From Cephalotrichum gorgonifer (lineage: Eukaryota > Ascomycota > Sordariomycetes > Microascales > Microascaceae), in the NCBI GenBank assembly GCA_900312665.1, contig ONZQ02000003.1:1220986-1284985 (forward strand): a DNA stretch of 64,000 nt, in the 5' to 3' direction. The notes beneath the pieces were generated by a model. That model saw nothing but the letters and a program-made list of their open reading frames with translations, was not told the origin of the DNA and did not search any database. The translations under genes and the position numbers were made by a program. Shown here piece after piece: positions 10,863-23,459 of the stretch. Numbering within the stretch: position 1 is the stretch's first letter; every line of letters begins with the position of its first letter.

Positions 10863-13800
10863 TCATAGACTGACGTTGCCAAGTGGTAGTACTCTCGACT
10901 GATCCCCGTAGAATCGCCACCGGTATTCAATGATGGCCTGGGTGATGGCATCGAAGTCCTTACACTGCCGGGATTTGAACTCAGAGAGCAACGAGCGGAG
11001 ACCGGTGACGAATTCGTCGTGGGACTCGCGTTCAAGCCGCTCCGAGTTACCTAGTTGAAGCAGGATTTGGCTGTCTAATCGCCGAGAACAATCGAAACGT
11101 CAGCGAAAATCTGCGCTGGCGAACACGCTCGTCAGTCATTGTTAGAGACCTCCGAGGACTTACCGGGGATGTTCACGGCATCGACGTGTTGATATTTGCA
11201 ACTGGCCCCTTTCGCACACGCCCCAAGCAGAAAACCCAGGCAGAATGGCACCTTGGGGTTGATGTTGTTGCTGTACGTGGGAGATCGGAGGCCGCCCTTC
11301 ACGTCCTTGTGGAATCTTGGGTGGAATCGGTAAGACCGAAATCCCTTCAGCATACTCTCATAAGGGACAAAGCTTGTCCTGGACGTTGGCTCCGGGGTGT
11401 TCTCAGCCTGCGGAAAAGACGTTAGATAAGTCGCGACATCTGCAGGTTGCCCGTCATATACTTCTGCTGGGAGGTCCAAGTCCTCATCTGCCGCGTCTGG
11501 AACCCGGCTGGAAATATGTTCCGGAAGGGCGGTTGATTCTGCCCCAGGTTCCTGCAAGTCGGCATTAGCTAGGATTAGTGTTGTGGTGTCATCTGCTCTG
11601 TCGGGACTGAAATCTTCTGGCTGTGCCTCCAGCACCACTGTTTCAATCCCGGTGGGAGACTCGGGTCGGCTAAACGTCTCCTCCCCATCCAGGGCGGTGT
11701 CGATTTGCATCGCATCCCCTGTATCGGAGGTATTGGAATCCCCACCAGCTTGTCGAGGTGTTTCTCCAATCGTCGTGTCTTCAGCGGTTTCAATCGTCGC
11801 GTGGCCGTCAGTCTCTTCTAACACCACTGGTTGGAGAACCTCTTCTGTCACCTCAGGCACCTGGGGTCGTATTGGCGGCTCCAAGTCAGGTTTAGGCAAC
11901 GTCGCTTCAGAGGGAAGTGCAGCATCCCCTATCTCCGCATCCGGAGACTCCGGGGCTGCTGAAGTGCTGGCGTCTTGGTCCTCTGACCTACTGGTATCAG
12001 CAGGAGGATTCTGGGCTGTCGGATAGTCGTCCCTCCCACCGTTTGGCGACGGAATGTGCTCAACTGACTGCTGCTGCCCGTTGGATAGCGGATCCTGCTC
12101 GGGTCCTGCGGTAGCATCCTCTTCAGCTTGGAGTTGCTCCAACTCCTGAGCGAGTCGATCCCTCTCTAAACGAAGATCCTCAGACTCCTTCCGGATGCGA
12201 GCGAACTCGGATTCTAAAAGCCGTTGCTTGGCGGACTTCTTGACAAGGTTGGCGTCTAACGCTAACAACTTGTTACTGGCAGCACGCATTCGCTCAAGTC
12301 GAGCGGGGTCACGAGCCGAACTTGCCCGTGGCACCCTCGGCAGGATTCTCTGCACATCATCACCGGCAGGAGTCGGGGATCCCTGCGGTGCTGCTGAGGA
12401 ACTCGGCGAGTGCGACCCACTCGGGATTGGCGCAGGGACCGCCGGCCGCGAAGCCTCAGCAGCTGGTGTTCCATTGGTGGAGGATTGCGCAGGGGACGCT
12501 TTGGATGATGCTTTGGCAAGCCGCTGTCGCTCCAAATCGGCTATTTTCCGCTTCAGGTCATTTATGCCAAGGGCCAAATTATTGAGCTTTTCGGGGTTGC
12601 CATCCTTTGCGCCTGTGGTGATGGAAGCTTGGGAGGCTGGGCTGGCGAGGCTCCGTCGTCCCGGTTTGTCCATGAGAGGGGGAAGGCCACGTAACGAGGT
12701 GGATTTCGGCTGAGGAATACTTGCGGGCGTGTGCTCGCTCGCAGGACCGTCAATAGGGGAGCTCATATCCATCTCGATGTCTTCGTCGTCGGACTCATCG
12801 CTGACATTAATAACAAGCGGCTTCTCCACATAATGCCGGTTGAACGTTCGCTTGTATGGCGGCGCAGCAGAGCTGTCATTCAAATCGGATGCGACTGGTC
12901 GCTTGCGAGAACCAACCAACGGAGAGCCGGACGCTGACAAGAACAACCCGGGGATCGGAGGGGCAGAGGGCTTGGGGATCGTGGCTGTTTCGGTAGATTC
13001 CATCTCGTGAGACCGAGGAACAACTGCGGCGACATGTGTGGGAGCGGGTGGGACGGTGGCTGAAGCTTCGGATTGAACCTGTGCAAGGGAAGGATCTTGG
13101 AGGTTGCTCTGTGGAGCAGGGCTGGGATTCTCAGACGCTTTTTGAGCACGCATCACGCGTGACTTTTGAAGCTTCTCTAGTTTCTCCTGCAGAAGGCGTT
13201 CCTTATCTGCTCTCTTGCGCGAGGCTTCGGCAGCAGCCTTTTCTTGGTCTATGGAAGCACTGGGTTGGGTCGGGGGGGCTGATGGCTGCGTGGCAACCAC
13301 CGTGGTGGGTCCCTGGGTAGGACCCGCGGGTGGCTGTTGCTTGGCGGCTTTCGCAGCCATCAGTCGTGCAATCTTGTCCTTCCGTTCCTCTTGAGGCCCT
13401 GTGGGTGCAAGCTTGGGAGCCTCGGTGATAGCTGTGGCGGTGCTGCCCGGTGCTTGTATAGGGCTAGCTGATCGATCATTCGCCTGTCGTTCCGGAGTAC
13501 CGTTCTGACGTGCCTGATGGATTCGAGGCTGCTCGCTGTGAGTGGGTTTCGTGGACTTGGTGTCTAGGCCCAGGCTGGTAAAGAGGGTGCGTATAATGTT
13601 TCCGTCGATGCCCTCTTCTATATAGTCTTGATACCGAACCTCAAGAGGCCACAGCCGGAGGATAGCCGCCTGAGCTCTCTTCCTAGCATCGTGAAGACTT
13701 TCTGACGCCACCCCCTCGAAGATGCTACTCGCGCCTCCAATGGTGTCAGCTGGGTGGACTTGAGAAGCGGATCCTACTAGAGCAGTTAGTAATGCATCGT

Positions 13801-14611
13801 TACCCATGCGCCATACTGAGCGGCAAGATCGAGCAATGCAATCGAGGAATTTCTTCAGGAACGGAGAGACATACCCGAGGTGGCCATGTTAGCATGGGAA
13901 GTGGTCGAGTTTTCAACTTCCACCTCGTGTGGTGAGAGGTAGGGAGAATATGAGCGGGATCGCTCACGCGCTGGCGATACATGGTAAGCCTCCGAATTCG
14001 GGACTGGCAACCCAAGGGCTGATCAGGTACTTACCCTCCTCACTCGATACGGTCGATGTGACTTGGCCAGGCCAAGTCTCGCGAAACGTGCTGGGTTGTG
14101 TTGGACTGCCGGGGTTGGCTGGATCATAGTCTTCGTCGTCGTCGTCGCCGTCGGTGGATAGTTGTTGAGCTAGCTCTCCCGTCGCCTCATTTCTTTTGCT
14201 AGGGTGTAGGGACGGCTCGTAGATGTCCTCGAAGGCGGACTCCGTCAACTCGCCTTCCTCGACCGTGTCATCCTCCATCATGGTAGGCGCATGAATATTC
14301 GCAGGTGCAACTGCCTTGTTTGCGAGTCCATGTTTTGCAGGTGCATTTGTGTTTCTATCTGCGCTGAGGTTCGGTGGGTTGATGTTGGCTTGGTAGGTGC
14401 TCAACCAGGTGCCAGGCGCGTCCGACGTCCAGGATTGGGCGCCCGCAAAGGAAAGTCCTGGAATAGCAGTGCGGTTGTACTCAAAGGAGGACTGGGAGGC
14501 AAGCGCGTGTTGCGGGTTCAACCCGGGAACTGAGGAAGGAGTCCTGTCATGGGATCCGTTGGTGCTGAGGTGCCACGGTGGAGCCGGGTTTGGCGGAGGA
14601 TCACGGCTCAT
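10863..14611 (-). CDS. Red1/ZFC3H1-like CCCH zinc-finger protein
   Basis: Four exons: 14611-14035, 13970-13875, 13815-11164 and 11074-10863. They total 3537 nt, giving 1178 aa, and phases fit at every junction. The short second exon encodes an RS-like stretch (RERSRSYSPYLSP). Visible features are an acidic N-terminal region, a long disordered Pro/Ala/Gln region, charged coiled-coil helices (around LERMRAASNKLLALDANL and LRLERDRLAQELEQLQAEE), and one C-terminal zinc finger of form C-x7-C-x5-C-x3-H at about residues 1083-1101. A conserved tail in the last exon follows (QLGNSERLERE, EYRRWRFYGDQ-like). A single CCCH finger preceded by a YESMLKGFRSYRFHP motif resembles the zf-C3H1 family (fission yeast Red1, human ZFC3H1), which in those organisms acts in nuclear RNA surveillance with the exosome. 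That role here is inferred. It is divergent from the myosin gene. Confidence 0.8.
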
Positions 14612-15494
14612 GGTTAGGTGTATTGCATAAAGTCAACCGTGAAGATCTAGGCGCGATTCACCAATGCGCAGTGATCGTGAAGCACCAGCTCCTACACCTG
14701 TGAGATGGCAAAGTAGCTTAGACTGTTTGCTGTTCCGTACTAGGCGTAGTGTTGCTAAGGCGGCGTCGCTCTCTCACTTGGGATCAGGTTTGGGTCGTGA
14801 CACTGCGGCTACAAATAGATATAACCAAAAAATCTTTGTGGAAGGAGGCAGCATATACAACAAATAAATCCTGGAAGAATACACAGACGCGTGTAGCCTT
14901 GCGCGCTCTAATATCGTAATCGAAGTAGTGTGGGTTTGGAGTTGCTGGTAATAGGTTGCGACACGAATTCTGCCAGTGACGCTTTTCATCTTTCGAATGG
15001 TGAACTGCTTGGACGAAAGAATATACTAGCCGATGTTTACCCAAAAGCATGACTAATCATAAGTGGATTCCTGGTAGTTAAACTTGTACATACTTTAAAC
15101 AAGACAAAAGTGATCCGTGCGCTAAAGATAGCCCCTGCAAGTGACACGGGATAGCTGACACGTGATTTTGTTTACTTTGGTTGCTACCACCTGGGCAACG
15201 AGAGACGACCACAGCCTCCGAAAGACGGACGACAACATCGTCATACGCAATCCTTCTCCAAACGCGGGCGATTTTGGATTTTCTGGAATAGGGATTGTAG
15301 GGGTATACTGGTTTACATATTGCATTTCCCAACCACCCTAACTCTTACTTAAACAACTTGCCTTTTTCGTCTTAGTCGCGACAATCTTGTTTACGTCGCG
15401 TAGACAAGACAGATATCCCCGTCGACACTGGACGAGGTCCGGAGCGTCAACCCCACCCTCCCACGTTCTTAGACTTTCTAGATGAAGCGTCAAC
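14612..15494. promoter_or_regulatory. Shared divergent spacer between the zinc-finger gene and myosin II
   Basis: This 883-bp spacer lies between two start codons pointing away from each other, so it must hold both promoters and leaders. The part before 15495 is pyrimidine-rich on the plus strand (about 15330-15480), typical of fungal leaders. A TGACACGTGA-type E-box-like element lies near 15157-15166. I see no clear TATA box and no other gene. Confidence 0.55.
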
Positions 15495-18400
15495 ATGGCG
15501 TCTAGCCCTCAAACCGTGGCTCAGCGCCGCAGCAATCTGTTCGCTAGGGGAGGATCACCATCCCCGTCTGGCAACAACATGCCAGGCCGGCCGAAGTCCA
15601 CCACCTTCTCCTCACCATCTCTCTTGTCCTCGACTCCGCCATCCACATCCCACAACAGAGCCCAGTCTCACTCCACAATGGCTGGATCTCTCCCGCCTAC
15701 GTCCTCTTCCCGACACCAACGGAACGACTCGAAGGGTGGTACCCCCGCTTCTAACACCTTCGCCCCTTCCTTCATCAAAGCCGAGGCCACGAGAACTCGC
15801 GTTGACGCGGTTGACGGAATTGAGGGCGAAAACGACTTCTCTGGGAAGCGATATGTCTGGCTCAGAGACCCAAGAGTGGCATTTGTCAAGGGTTGGATCG
15901 TTGAAGAACTGGAAGGAGGCAGGATATTAGTCCAATGTGACGATGGCACAGTACGCTTGACAATGCCCATTTCATCCGCATCCAATGCACATTGGCATCG
16001 CAGTAGGGACTGACATGGTCAATAGCAACGAGAAGTCGACATCGAGAGTGTCGATAAAGTCAATCCTGCCAAGTTCGATAAGGCAAACGATATGGCCGAG
16101 TTGACCCATTTGAACGAGGCGTCTGTGGTCCACAACCTCCACATGCGCTACCAATCCGACCTAATATACACTTACTCGGGCCTCTTCTTGGTCACGGTCA
16201 ACCCGTATTGTCCGGTTCCCATCTACACCAATGAGTACATCAACATGTACAAGGGCCGGAGCCGCGAAGACACGAAACCTCACATCTTCGCCATGGCCGA
16301 CCATGCTTTTCGGAATCTCGTGGAGGAAGGAGAGAACCAAAGCATTCTCGTAACAGGAGAATCTGGGGCGGGCAAGACGGAGAACACCAAGAAGGTCATA
16401 CAGTACCTGGCCGCTGTCGCTCATTCCGAGTCGTCGGCTAAGAGCAAGTCCTCCCACTCCAATCTTTCACAGCAGATCCTCCGAGCAAATCCCATATTAG
16501 AATCGTTCGGAAACGCCCAGACCGTCCGCAATAACAACTCGTCCCGCTTCGGAAAGTTTATCCGCATCGAATTCACGCGTACCGGCTCTATCGCCGGTGC
16601 ATTCATCGACTGGTACCTCCTGGAGAAGTCCCGAGTTGTCCGGATCAGCCCTAATGAACGGAGCTATCACATCTTCTACCAGCTCCTGAATGGCGCGGAT
16701 AGGCGAATGAAGGAGGAGTTTCTCATCGACGGCCTCGATGTCGAAGACTTTGCCTACACTAGGGGAGGGCAGGACACGATCGTTGGGGTCTCGGACAAGG
16801 AGGAGTGGGAGACCTTGCTGGAGGCCTTCTCTGTCATGGGGTTCTCGGATAAGGAGCAGGCCTCAATACTCCGGACAGTCGCCGCTGTCCTCCACCTAGG
16901 GAATATCTCAGTCGTGAAGGAAAGCAGAACGGCAGACCAAGCCCGCCTCGCCCCAGAAAGCCAGAGCCAAGCTGCAAAGTTTTGCCAGCTCCTAGGAGTA
17001 CCTCTCGAGCCATTTATTCGCGCTCTCCTACACCCGAAGGTGAAGGCCGGCCGCGAGTGGGTCGAGAAAGTCCAAACCCCCGACCAGGTTAGGCTGGGAA
17101 TTGACGCCCTCGCGAAGGGTATCTACGAGCGCGGCTTCGGTGATCTAGTTAGCCGCATCAACCGTCAACTGGACCGGAACTCTGTGGGGTTAGATGATTC
17201 CCACTTCATTGGCGTCCTGGACATCGCTGGCTTCGAGATCTTCGAGGAGAACAGCTTTGAGCAACTCTGCATCAATTACACCAACGAGAAGCTCCAGCAG
17301 TTCTTCAACCACCACATGTTTGTTCTCGAACAGGAAGAATATGCCAGGGAACAAATCGAGTGGCAGTTTATCGACTTCGGCAGAGACCTCCAGCCCACTA
17401 TCGACCTAATTGAGCTTTCCAACCCCATCGGTGTCTTCTCATGTCTTGACGAGGACTGTGTCATGCCAAAGGCCACCGATCAGTCATTCACCGAGAAGCT
17501 TAACTCTTTGTGGGCCAAGAAGTCCGACAAGTATCGCCCGTCCCGGCTGGGTCAGGGCTTCATCCTGACTCATTACGCCGCTGAGGTTGAGTACTCTACC
17601 CAGGGATGGCTCGAGAAGAACAAGGACCCGCTCAATGATAATATCACGCGCCTACTTTCAGCCTCGAGTAATCCTCATGTTGCCAACCTCTTCGCCGACT
17701 GCGCCGATACCGATGACGAGGTCGGAGGGGCCAGGAACAGGGTGAAGAAGGGGCTCTTCCGGACCGTTGCGCAACGCCACAAGGAGCAGCTTCACAGTCT
17801 CATGACACAGCTGCACTCAACTCACCCCCATTTCGTCCGATGCATACTGCCCAATCACAAGAAGAAGCCGAAGCAGTTCAACAATCTACTTGTCCTCGAC
17901 CAGCTACGATGCAACGGTGTCTTGGAGGGTATTCGTATAGCTCGAACTGGCTTCCCTAACCGTCTCCCCTTCAACGAGTTTAGGCAACGGTATGAGGTTC
18001 TCTGCCGAAATATGCCTAAAGGGTACGTCGAGGGCCAGGCTGCTGTGGCCGTCATGCTTGGCCAGCTGGGTTTGGATAAGACCCACTTCAGAGTTGGCCT
18101 CACAAAGGTCTTCTTCCGCGCCGGAGTCCTGGCTGAGCTTGAAGAGAAGCGAGACGCGCTGATTACCGACCTCATGACGAGGTTCCAGGCTGTAGCTCGT
18201 GGATATGTACAGCGGCGGGTTGCGTTCAAACGGCTCTTCCGAACTGAAGCTACGAGAATTATTCAGACCAACTTCCGCGTCTATCTCGATTTGGTGGACA
18301 ACCCCTGGTGGCAGCTTCTTGTCAAGATGAAGCCGCTCCTTGGTAACACCAGGTCGGCCATGGAGGTCAAGAAGCGAGACGACCTCATTCGACAGCTCAA

Positions 18401-21400
18401 CGAGAAGATGCAAGCCGAGGCTGAGTTGCGGCAGCGATTGGAGGACGATCGACGGAATACCCAGGCGGAGATGATGCGAATCCAGCAAACCCTTGAAAGT
18501 GAGCGAGCCCTCGTCCTTGATAAGGAGGAAATCTTCAAGCGGTTGCAGCTACGAGAGGCCGAGCTGGAGGACAAACTAGCGGGTGCTATCGAGGACCAGG
18601 AGAGACTGGAAGATCAGTTGGACGACCTCCTCGATGCCAAGAAAGAGGCAGGGCTTGAAGTTGAGAAGTATCGGGGCCAGCTGGAGCAGGCTGCCGGTCT
18701 CATCGCCCGACTCGAGGAGGAAAAGCAGGAGCTTGTTCGGAGGGTGGCGGAGCTCGAAGACGCCGTGGATGAGATCTCTCGGAAGCAGTCCCAGCGGAGT
18801 GAGCAAGAAGCAGCTTTGGAAGGGGAGATTAAGATGCTTCAGAGCCAGCTGGCCATGAAAGATAGGAAGACCAAGGACCTCGAGAATAGGCTTTTGAGCG
18901 CCGACCAGGACCTCGAAGTGAAACTCCATACTGCGCAAAAGGAGCTTCAGGCGGTGAAGCATCGGGAACAGCACCTTGCCCGCGAGAACAGGGATATCCA
19001 GCAGCAGCTTTCTCAGCTGTCGAAGACTTCCACCGACTATGAAGACCTCGTCAGGAAGAAGGAGAGCGACTTGGCCCTACTTCGCAGCGACAACAAGAAG
19101 TACGAAATGGAGCGGCGAAGCTTTGAGGAACAGAAGAAAGCCTTGGTTTCCGAGAAGCAGAAGGCGTCGAACCGGTTGCACGAAGTTCAAGCTGAGGTCA
19201 CGGCGCTCAGATCGCAACACTCCCAACTGCAGCGAGAAGCAGAGGATGCCAGAAATCTTCTCGAGGCCCGATTATCGGACGACGCGCAGGCCGACCAGAA
19301 CCGCAAAGTTATCGAGAAGCAAATCCAGGATTTGAAAGATGAGCTGTACAAAACCCAGGTGGACCTGAGCCGTGAACGTCAATCTCGCGATGACGTCCTC
19401 TTGCTCGGAGAACATAAGTATGAGACCCTCCAGGAAGAATACGGCCGCCTCAACGAGGCAAAGATTATCATTGAGAAGGAGCTGTATGTCCAGCAGGACA
19501 CTCTTCGGAGGACCATGGAAGCGCGCACTACTGCGGAACAGGAACGAGATGAGGCCCGCCAGGAAATCCGACGCCTCCGAGCAGCAAAGGCGCAGGCGGA
19601 AGAGTCCAGGATAGAGGCCGAGGCCGCTGGCGAGAAAATTGCAAGCAAGATGGCTCGTGAACGAGAACAGAGCCTGCGCAAGGATCTCGACGCAGCACAC
19701 GAACGCCTACGATGGTTCGAAGACGAATGCACCAACCTGAACCAAGAGATCGACAGCCTCAATAAGCTCATCATGGAGTCGGGTAATTTCGGGCTCAAGA
19801 ACGACCAAGCCAAGGAGAGGATGGAGCGGGAACTCACAACTGTTAAGAGCCGCCTTGCTGCCTCAGAAAACGACAACCGTACCCTCCTCAACAAGCTGCA
19901 ACAGAAGGGCTTGGAGGTTGCCCGATCCACTTCCCGTGCAAAAGAGTCCTCTCGTGGTCAAGTTATGGTTCTCCAAAAGGAGAAGGCCAGGCTCGAGGAG
20001 CATAACCACAAGATCAACAAGCAACTGGGCGAGTCTCAAGTTGCTGTTGCCTCCCTTGAGAAGAAGTTGGAAAAGCTGCAGCTAAATCTCGAAGACCTTA
20101 ATCACGAGGTAGCCCGGGAGGCTAAAGCAAGCCGGAACGCCGAGAAGATGTCGTCGACCTTTACTGCCCAGCTTGCGGAGGCAAATCGCACCATTGAGTC
20201 CGAAAAGCATTTGAGGACTCAAGCCCAGGGAACAGTTCGAACGCTCCAGAGCACTCTTGACTCCCGCGACAGGGAACTGCGGGAGCTTCGTGACCAAATG
20301 CTCACCGTTCTCAAGGCCGTGGATCCAGCAGTGGCCATTCCGGCCCAGTCGGACGGCTCCGAGGACCGGAATCTTGCGAAGAACTTTGACCTCATCCGCA
20401 AAATCGAGGATCTTCAACAGAACCTCAGGGTCCAGACAGCCGCGCGGTCTAATGCCGAGGCACAGCTTGCTGAGGCTCGAGCGTCCCGTGGCAATGAGAC
20501 CCCAAGCCGCCCAAGACTCGAGGAGATCCCGTTGAATGAGGCGCCTTATAACCGATCTCCAACTCAGAGGCACTCGAAGTTGCAAAGCCGACGGCTGAGC
20601 AATAATACCTCGACGCCAACCCGAAGAGCCGCGCCTAATGATACCGACCTCCAGGACTCGGCCAGGTCGGACCGCACTGCCGACATCCTCAGCTTCAACA
20701 ACCGCATGGACCTCAAATCCGACGTGGAGGAGCTCCAGAATCAACTGCAACTTGCACAGATGCAGAACCGACACCTGGAGAGCCAGCTTGATAGGCTGAC
20801 TCCCGGGCCAGACAGCTATCCTGATGAAAGCCCGTCGGTTCGGAGGATGCAGAAACTCGAGAAGGCGAATAGCCGTCTTCAAGATATGCTCGACGACTCT
20901 ACCAAGAAGATCTCAGCCCTGGAGAGGAGCATCCGAACAGGCGAGCTATCCTTACGTGACCTGCGTACTCGGTCGCACGAGGAGATCCTAGACGCTCTCA
21001 ACAGCCAGGAGGAGTCGAGGAGGAGTCTCATCTCCAGCCACAAAGATGCCGTGGCTGAGCTGACTGACGTTAAGGGGCAGTTCGAGAAGCTAAGACACGA
21101 GCGGGCCAAGGCTGAGGTCGAGCTTCGCGATGCGAAGTCGGACCTGGGCGAGATGACGCTGGCGAGGGAGCAGGAAGCAGCCAGCCGCAGCCAACTACTC
21201 GAAGAGTTCTCGGATCTTCAGATCCGTCTTGATGGCGAGACATCCAAGCTGGCCGACGTGACCTCGAGCCTCAATCTTTACAAGAGCCGGGCCGACGAGT
21301 ACTTCAACAAGCTGGAACAGGCAGAGATTGCCGTGCTCAAGGCCAGCCGTGCCGAGCAATTTGCAAAAGCGCAGGCAAAGGAAGCAGAAGACACGTACGC

Positions 21401-22827
21401 CGAAATCATGGCCGAGCGTAAGAAGACGGACGCCACGATCGAGGATCTCCAGCGGCAGAACCAGAAGCTAGAGGAGAAGTTTGAGGATGTATCTACGGAT
21501 CTCGACGCCGCCCTGCAGGCGAAGAAGCGACTTCAGCACGAGCTGGAAGATTACCGGAACCAGCGAGCCATGGATATCGAAGACAAGGAATCGAGCATGG
21601 AGCAGACACGCAAGAAGTACCAGGCTGAATTCGCTACGTTGACTAAGGAGCTCGACCTTGCCAGGGAGGAGAAACTGTTCAAGCAGGCCGAGATTGCGCG
21701 GCTCCGGGAAGAGCTGGACGACCTCCGGTCCAAGTGGGATGACGAGGTGCTGAACAGCTCGACCTGGTCCAAGGAGAAGTCTCGTCTCGAGACGGCGCTC
21801 TCCGACGTCGCGTCCTCGAGAGACGAGGCTGTCGAGGCACACAAGGAGGCGCAGGGCAAGATCGTCTCGCTTCTCTCGCAGGTGCGGAGCCTCCGCACCT
21901 CGGTTGACGACGTCGCCGCTGAGCGCGACCTTCTCGTCCGGGAGAAGAGAAACATCGAGGCGCGACTGGAGGAGGCCAAGGCCGGCCTGGAGGACCTCGC
22001 GCAAGGGGATAACCCCTCACTGCGCGACGCTGCGGCCATGGACAAGGATATTCTTAACCTGAAGTCCAAGCTGGCGCAGCAGGAGGACCTTGCTGCGGCG
22101 GCTATGGAGAAGATGAGGAGGGCGGATGCGCTGTCGTCAGAGATCCAGAAGGAGGCGATGGTGGAGAGGGAGATGACAGTGCAGCTACAGAAGGAGAAGG
22201 CGGCGCTAGAGAAGGCGCTTAATGAGGTGCAGGTCAAGGTTGTAGACCTTGAGACGAAGGGATACTCTAGCGCCAGCCAGGATATCAAGTTCCTGCATAA
22301 GCGGATCCAGGAGGTAAGTTTCAGATGGGGTCGTCTCCCAAAAAGAAACATGTCGCGATAATGGTGATGCTAACATATTATAGCTCGAGAACCAACTCGA
22401 AACTCAGGAGGAGGAACGCACCAAGTCCCAGCGGTCCGTCCGCAACGTTGACCGGGTGGTCAAGGACCTGCAGTCGCAAATCGAGCGCAAGGAGAAGCAG
22501 AACGCGCATCTCACCGACGACGTTAACCGGCTCGGCGAGAAGATGGGCAAGCTCCTGAGGACCATCGAGGATCTGCAGGCGTCGGAGTCGACGAGTCAGC
22601 TGTCTGCACGGAGGGCGGAGAGGGAATTGAGGGAGGAGAAGGAGAGGTGTGCAGAGCTTGAGCGGGAGGTGGCGGGTTTGAAGGCCGTGAGGGGGGAGAA
22701 GGGGCCGAATTATGGCAGCGTGGGGAGATCGGGGTGGAAGGCATCGGGAGAGGGGGCCGGGTTTGAGGTGCCGCAGAGGAAGTCGAGCCTTAGTCGGGTA
22801 CCGAGCATGACGAAGGGTTTCATCTGA
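15495..22827 (+). CDS. Conventional myosin II heavy chain
   Basis: Three exons: 15495-15950, 16026-22313 and 22384-22827. They total 7188 nt, giving 2395 aa; introns are 75 and 70 nt, with GTACGC/GTAAGT donors and a GCTAAC branch point in the second. The motor holds the P-loop GESGAGKT at about 263-270, switch II DIAGFE at about 551-556 followed by the ENSFEQLCINYTNEKLQQFF block, and an actin-binding segment (HFVRCILPNHKKKP). One or two IQ-type neck motifs lie near 865-890 (FQAVARGYVQRR), then the invariant NPWWQLL junction near 910. About 1400 residues of heptad coiled coil follow, with a hinge-like Pro/Ser/Thr-rich break near residue 1650. This is the class II myosin that drives cytokinetic actin rings and septum formation. 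Its length exceeds yeast Myo1 and suits filamentous fungi. The ~130-residue N-terminal Ser/Pro-rich extension before the SH3-like fold is probably disordered. Confidence 0.96.
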
Positions 22828-23459
22828 GGGTGAGGGTGAGGGTGAGGGAGTTTGGGGGTGCTTGCAAGGGGGCTAAGGACATTAACGGTGTTGGATTTGA
22901 TCCCCCGTTTTAGGGACGGGTGATGGTGTTTTCGGCCGGGTGGAACAGGATTCCTGCGGACTGGTATTGGTGTCTTTTTTTCTTTTCTTTCCGTTTTTTT
23001 TGCATTGCGTTGTTCGCCGGGTTATGGTATCTGGCTTCCGAATATGGCTCCATGATGCAGCATCCGGGACTGGTTTAATGGAAGTAATAACGAGGTTTGC
23101 ACATTATGTTTGCTGTTCTCTCCCTCATATCGTTCGTGTTACTGGGGGAGCAAGACCCTCGGCTCGAGAATGAAGGGTAGGCGCATGTGTGTCGAGGTCT
23201 GGTTGGCGACTTACATGCGGGTATCCTGGGCAAACATTGCACAAGGTATCAGGGAGGCACACCGCCTCGCTCGCACGCCTTGCAACCTTCACCCCGATTT
23301 ACGAGCACCTGAAGATATAAACCCCGTTCCTCCTCCTCCTTTCCTCACGCGCGCCTCCTTTACCAAAGTTTCGCTCCCTCCACGGTACTCTGTCCCAAAC
23401 GCCGCCAACATCAAAACCTAGGCTATATATAAAATCAAACCCAAACCCAGGAAGTAAAC
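22828..23459. other. Spacer: myosin 3' flank and promoter of next gene
   Basis: A GAGGGT tandem repeat directly follows the myosin stop (about 22827-22850). A pyrimidine-rich block at 23325-23400 and a TATA-like CTATATATAAAA at about 23423-23434 precede the ATG at 23460. No coding region is recognised. Confidence 0.5.

Noticed and set aside
10955..11000. tRNA B-box-like GGGATTTGAACTC
   Set aside because: It is coding sequence of the last exon of the zinc-finger gene (EFKSRQCKDF).
18576..22351. Long minus-strand frames opposite the myosin tail
   Set aside because: Shadows of the biased heptad-repeat codons on the coding strand.
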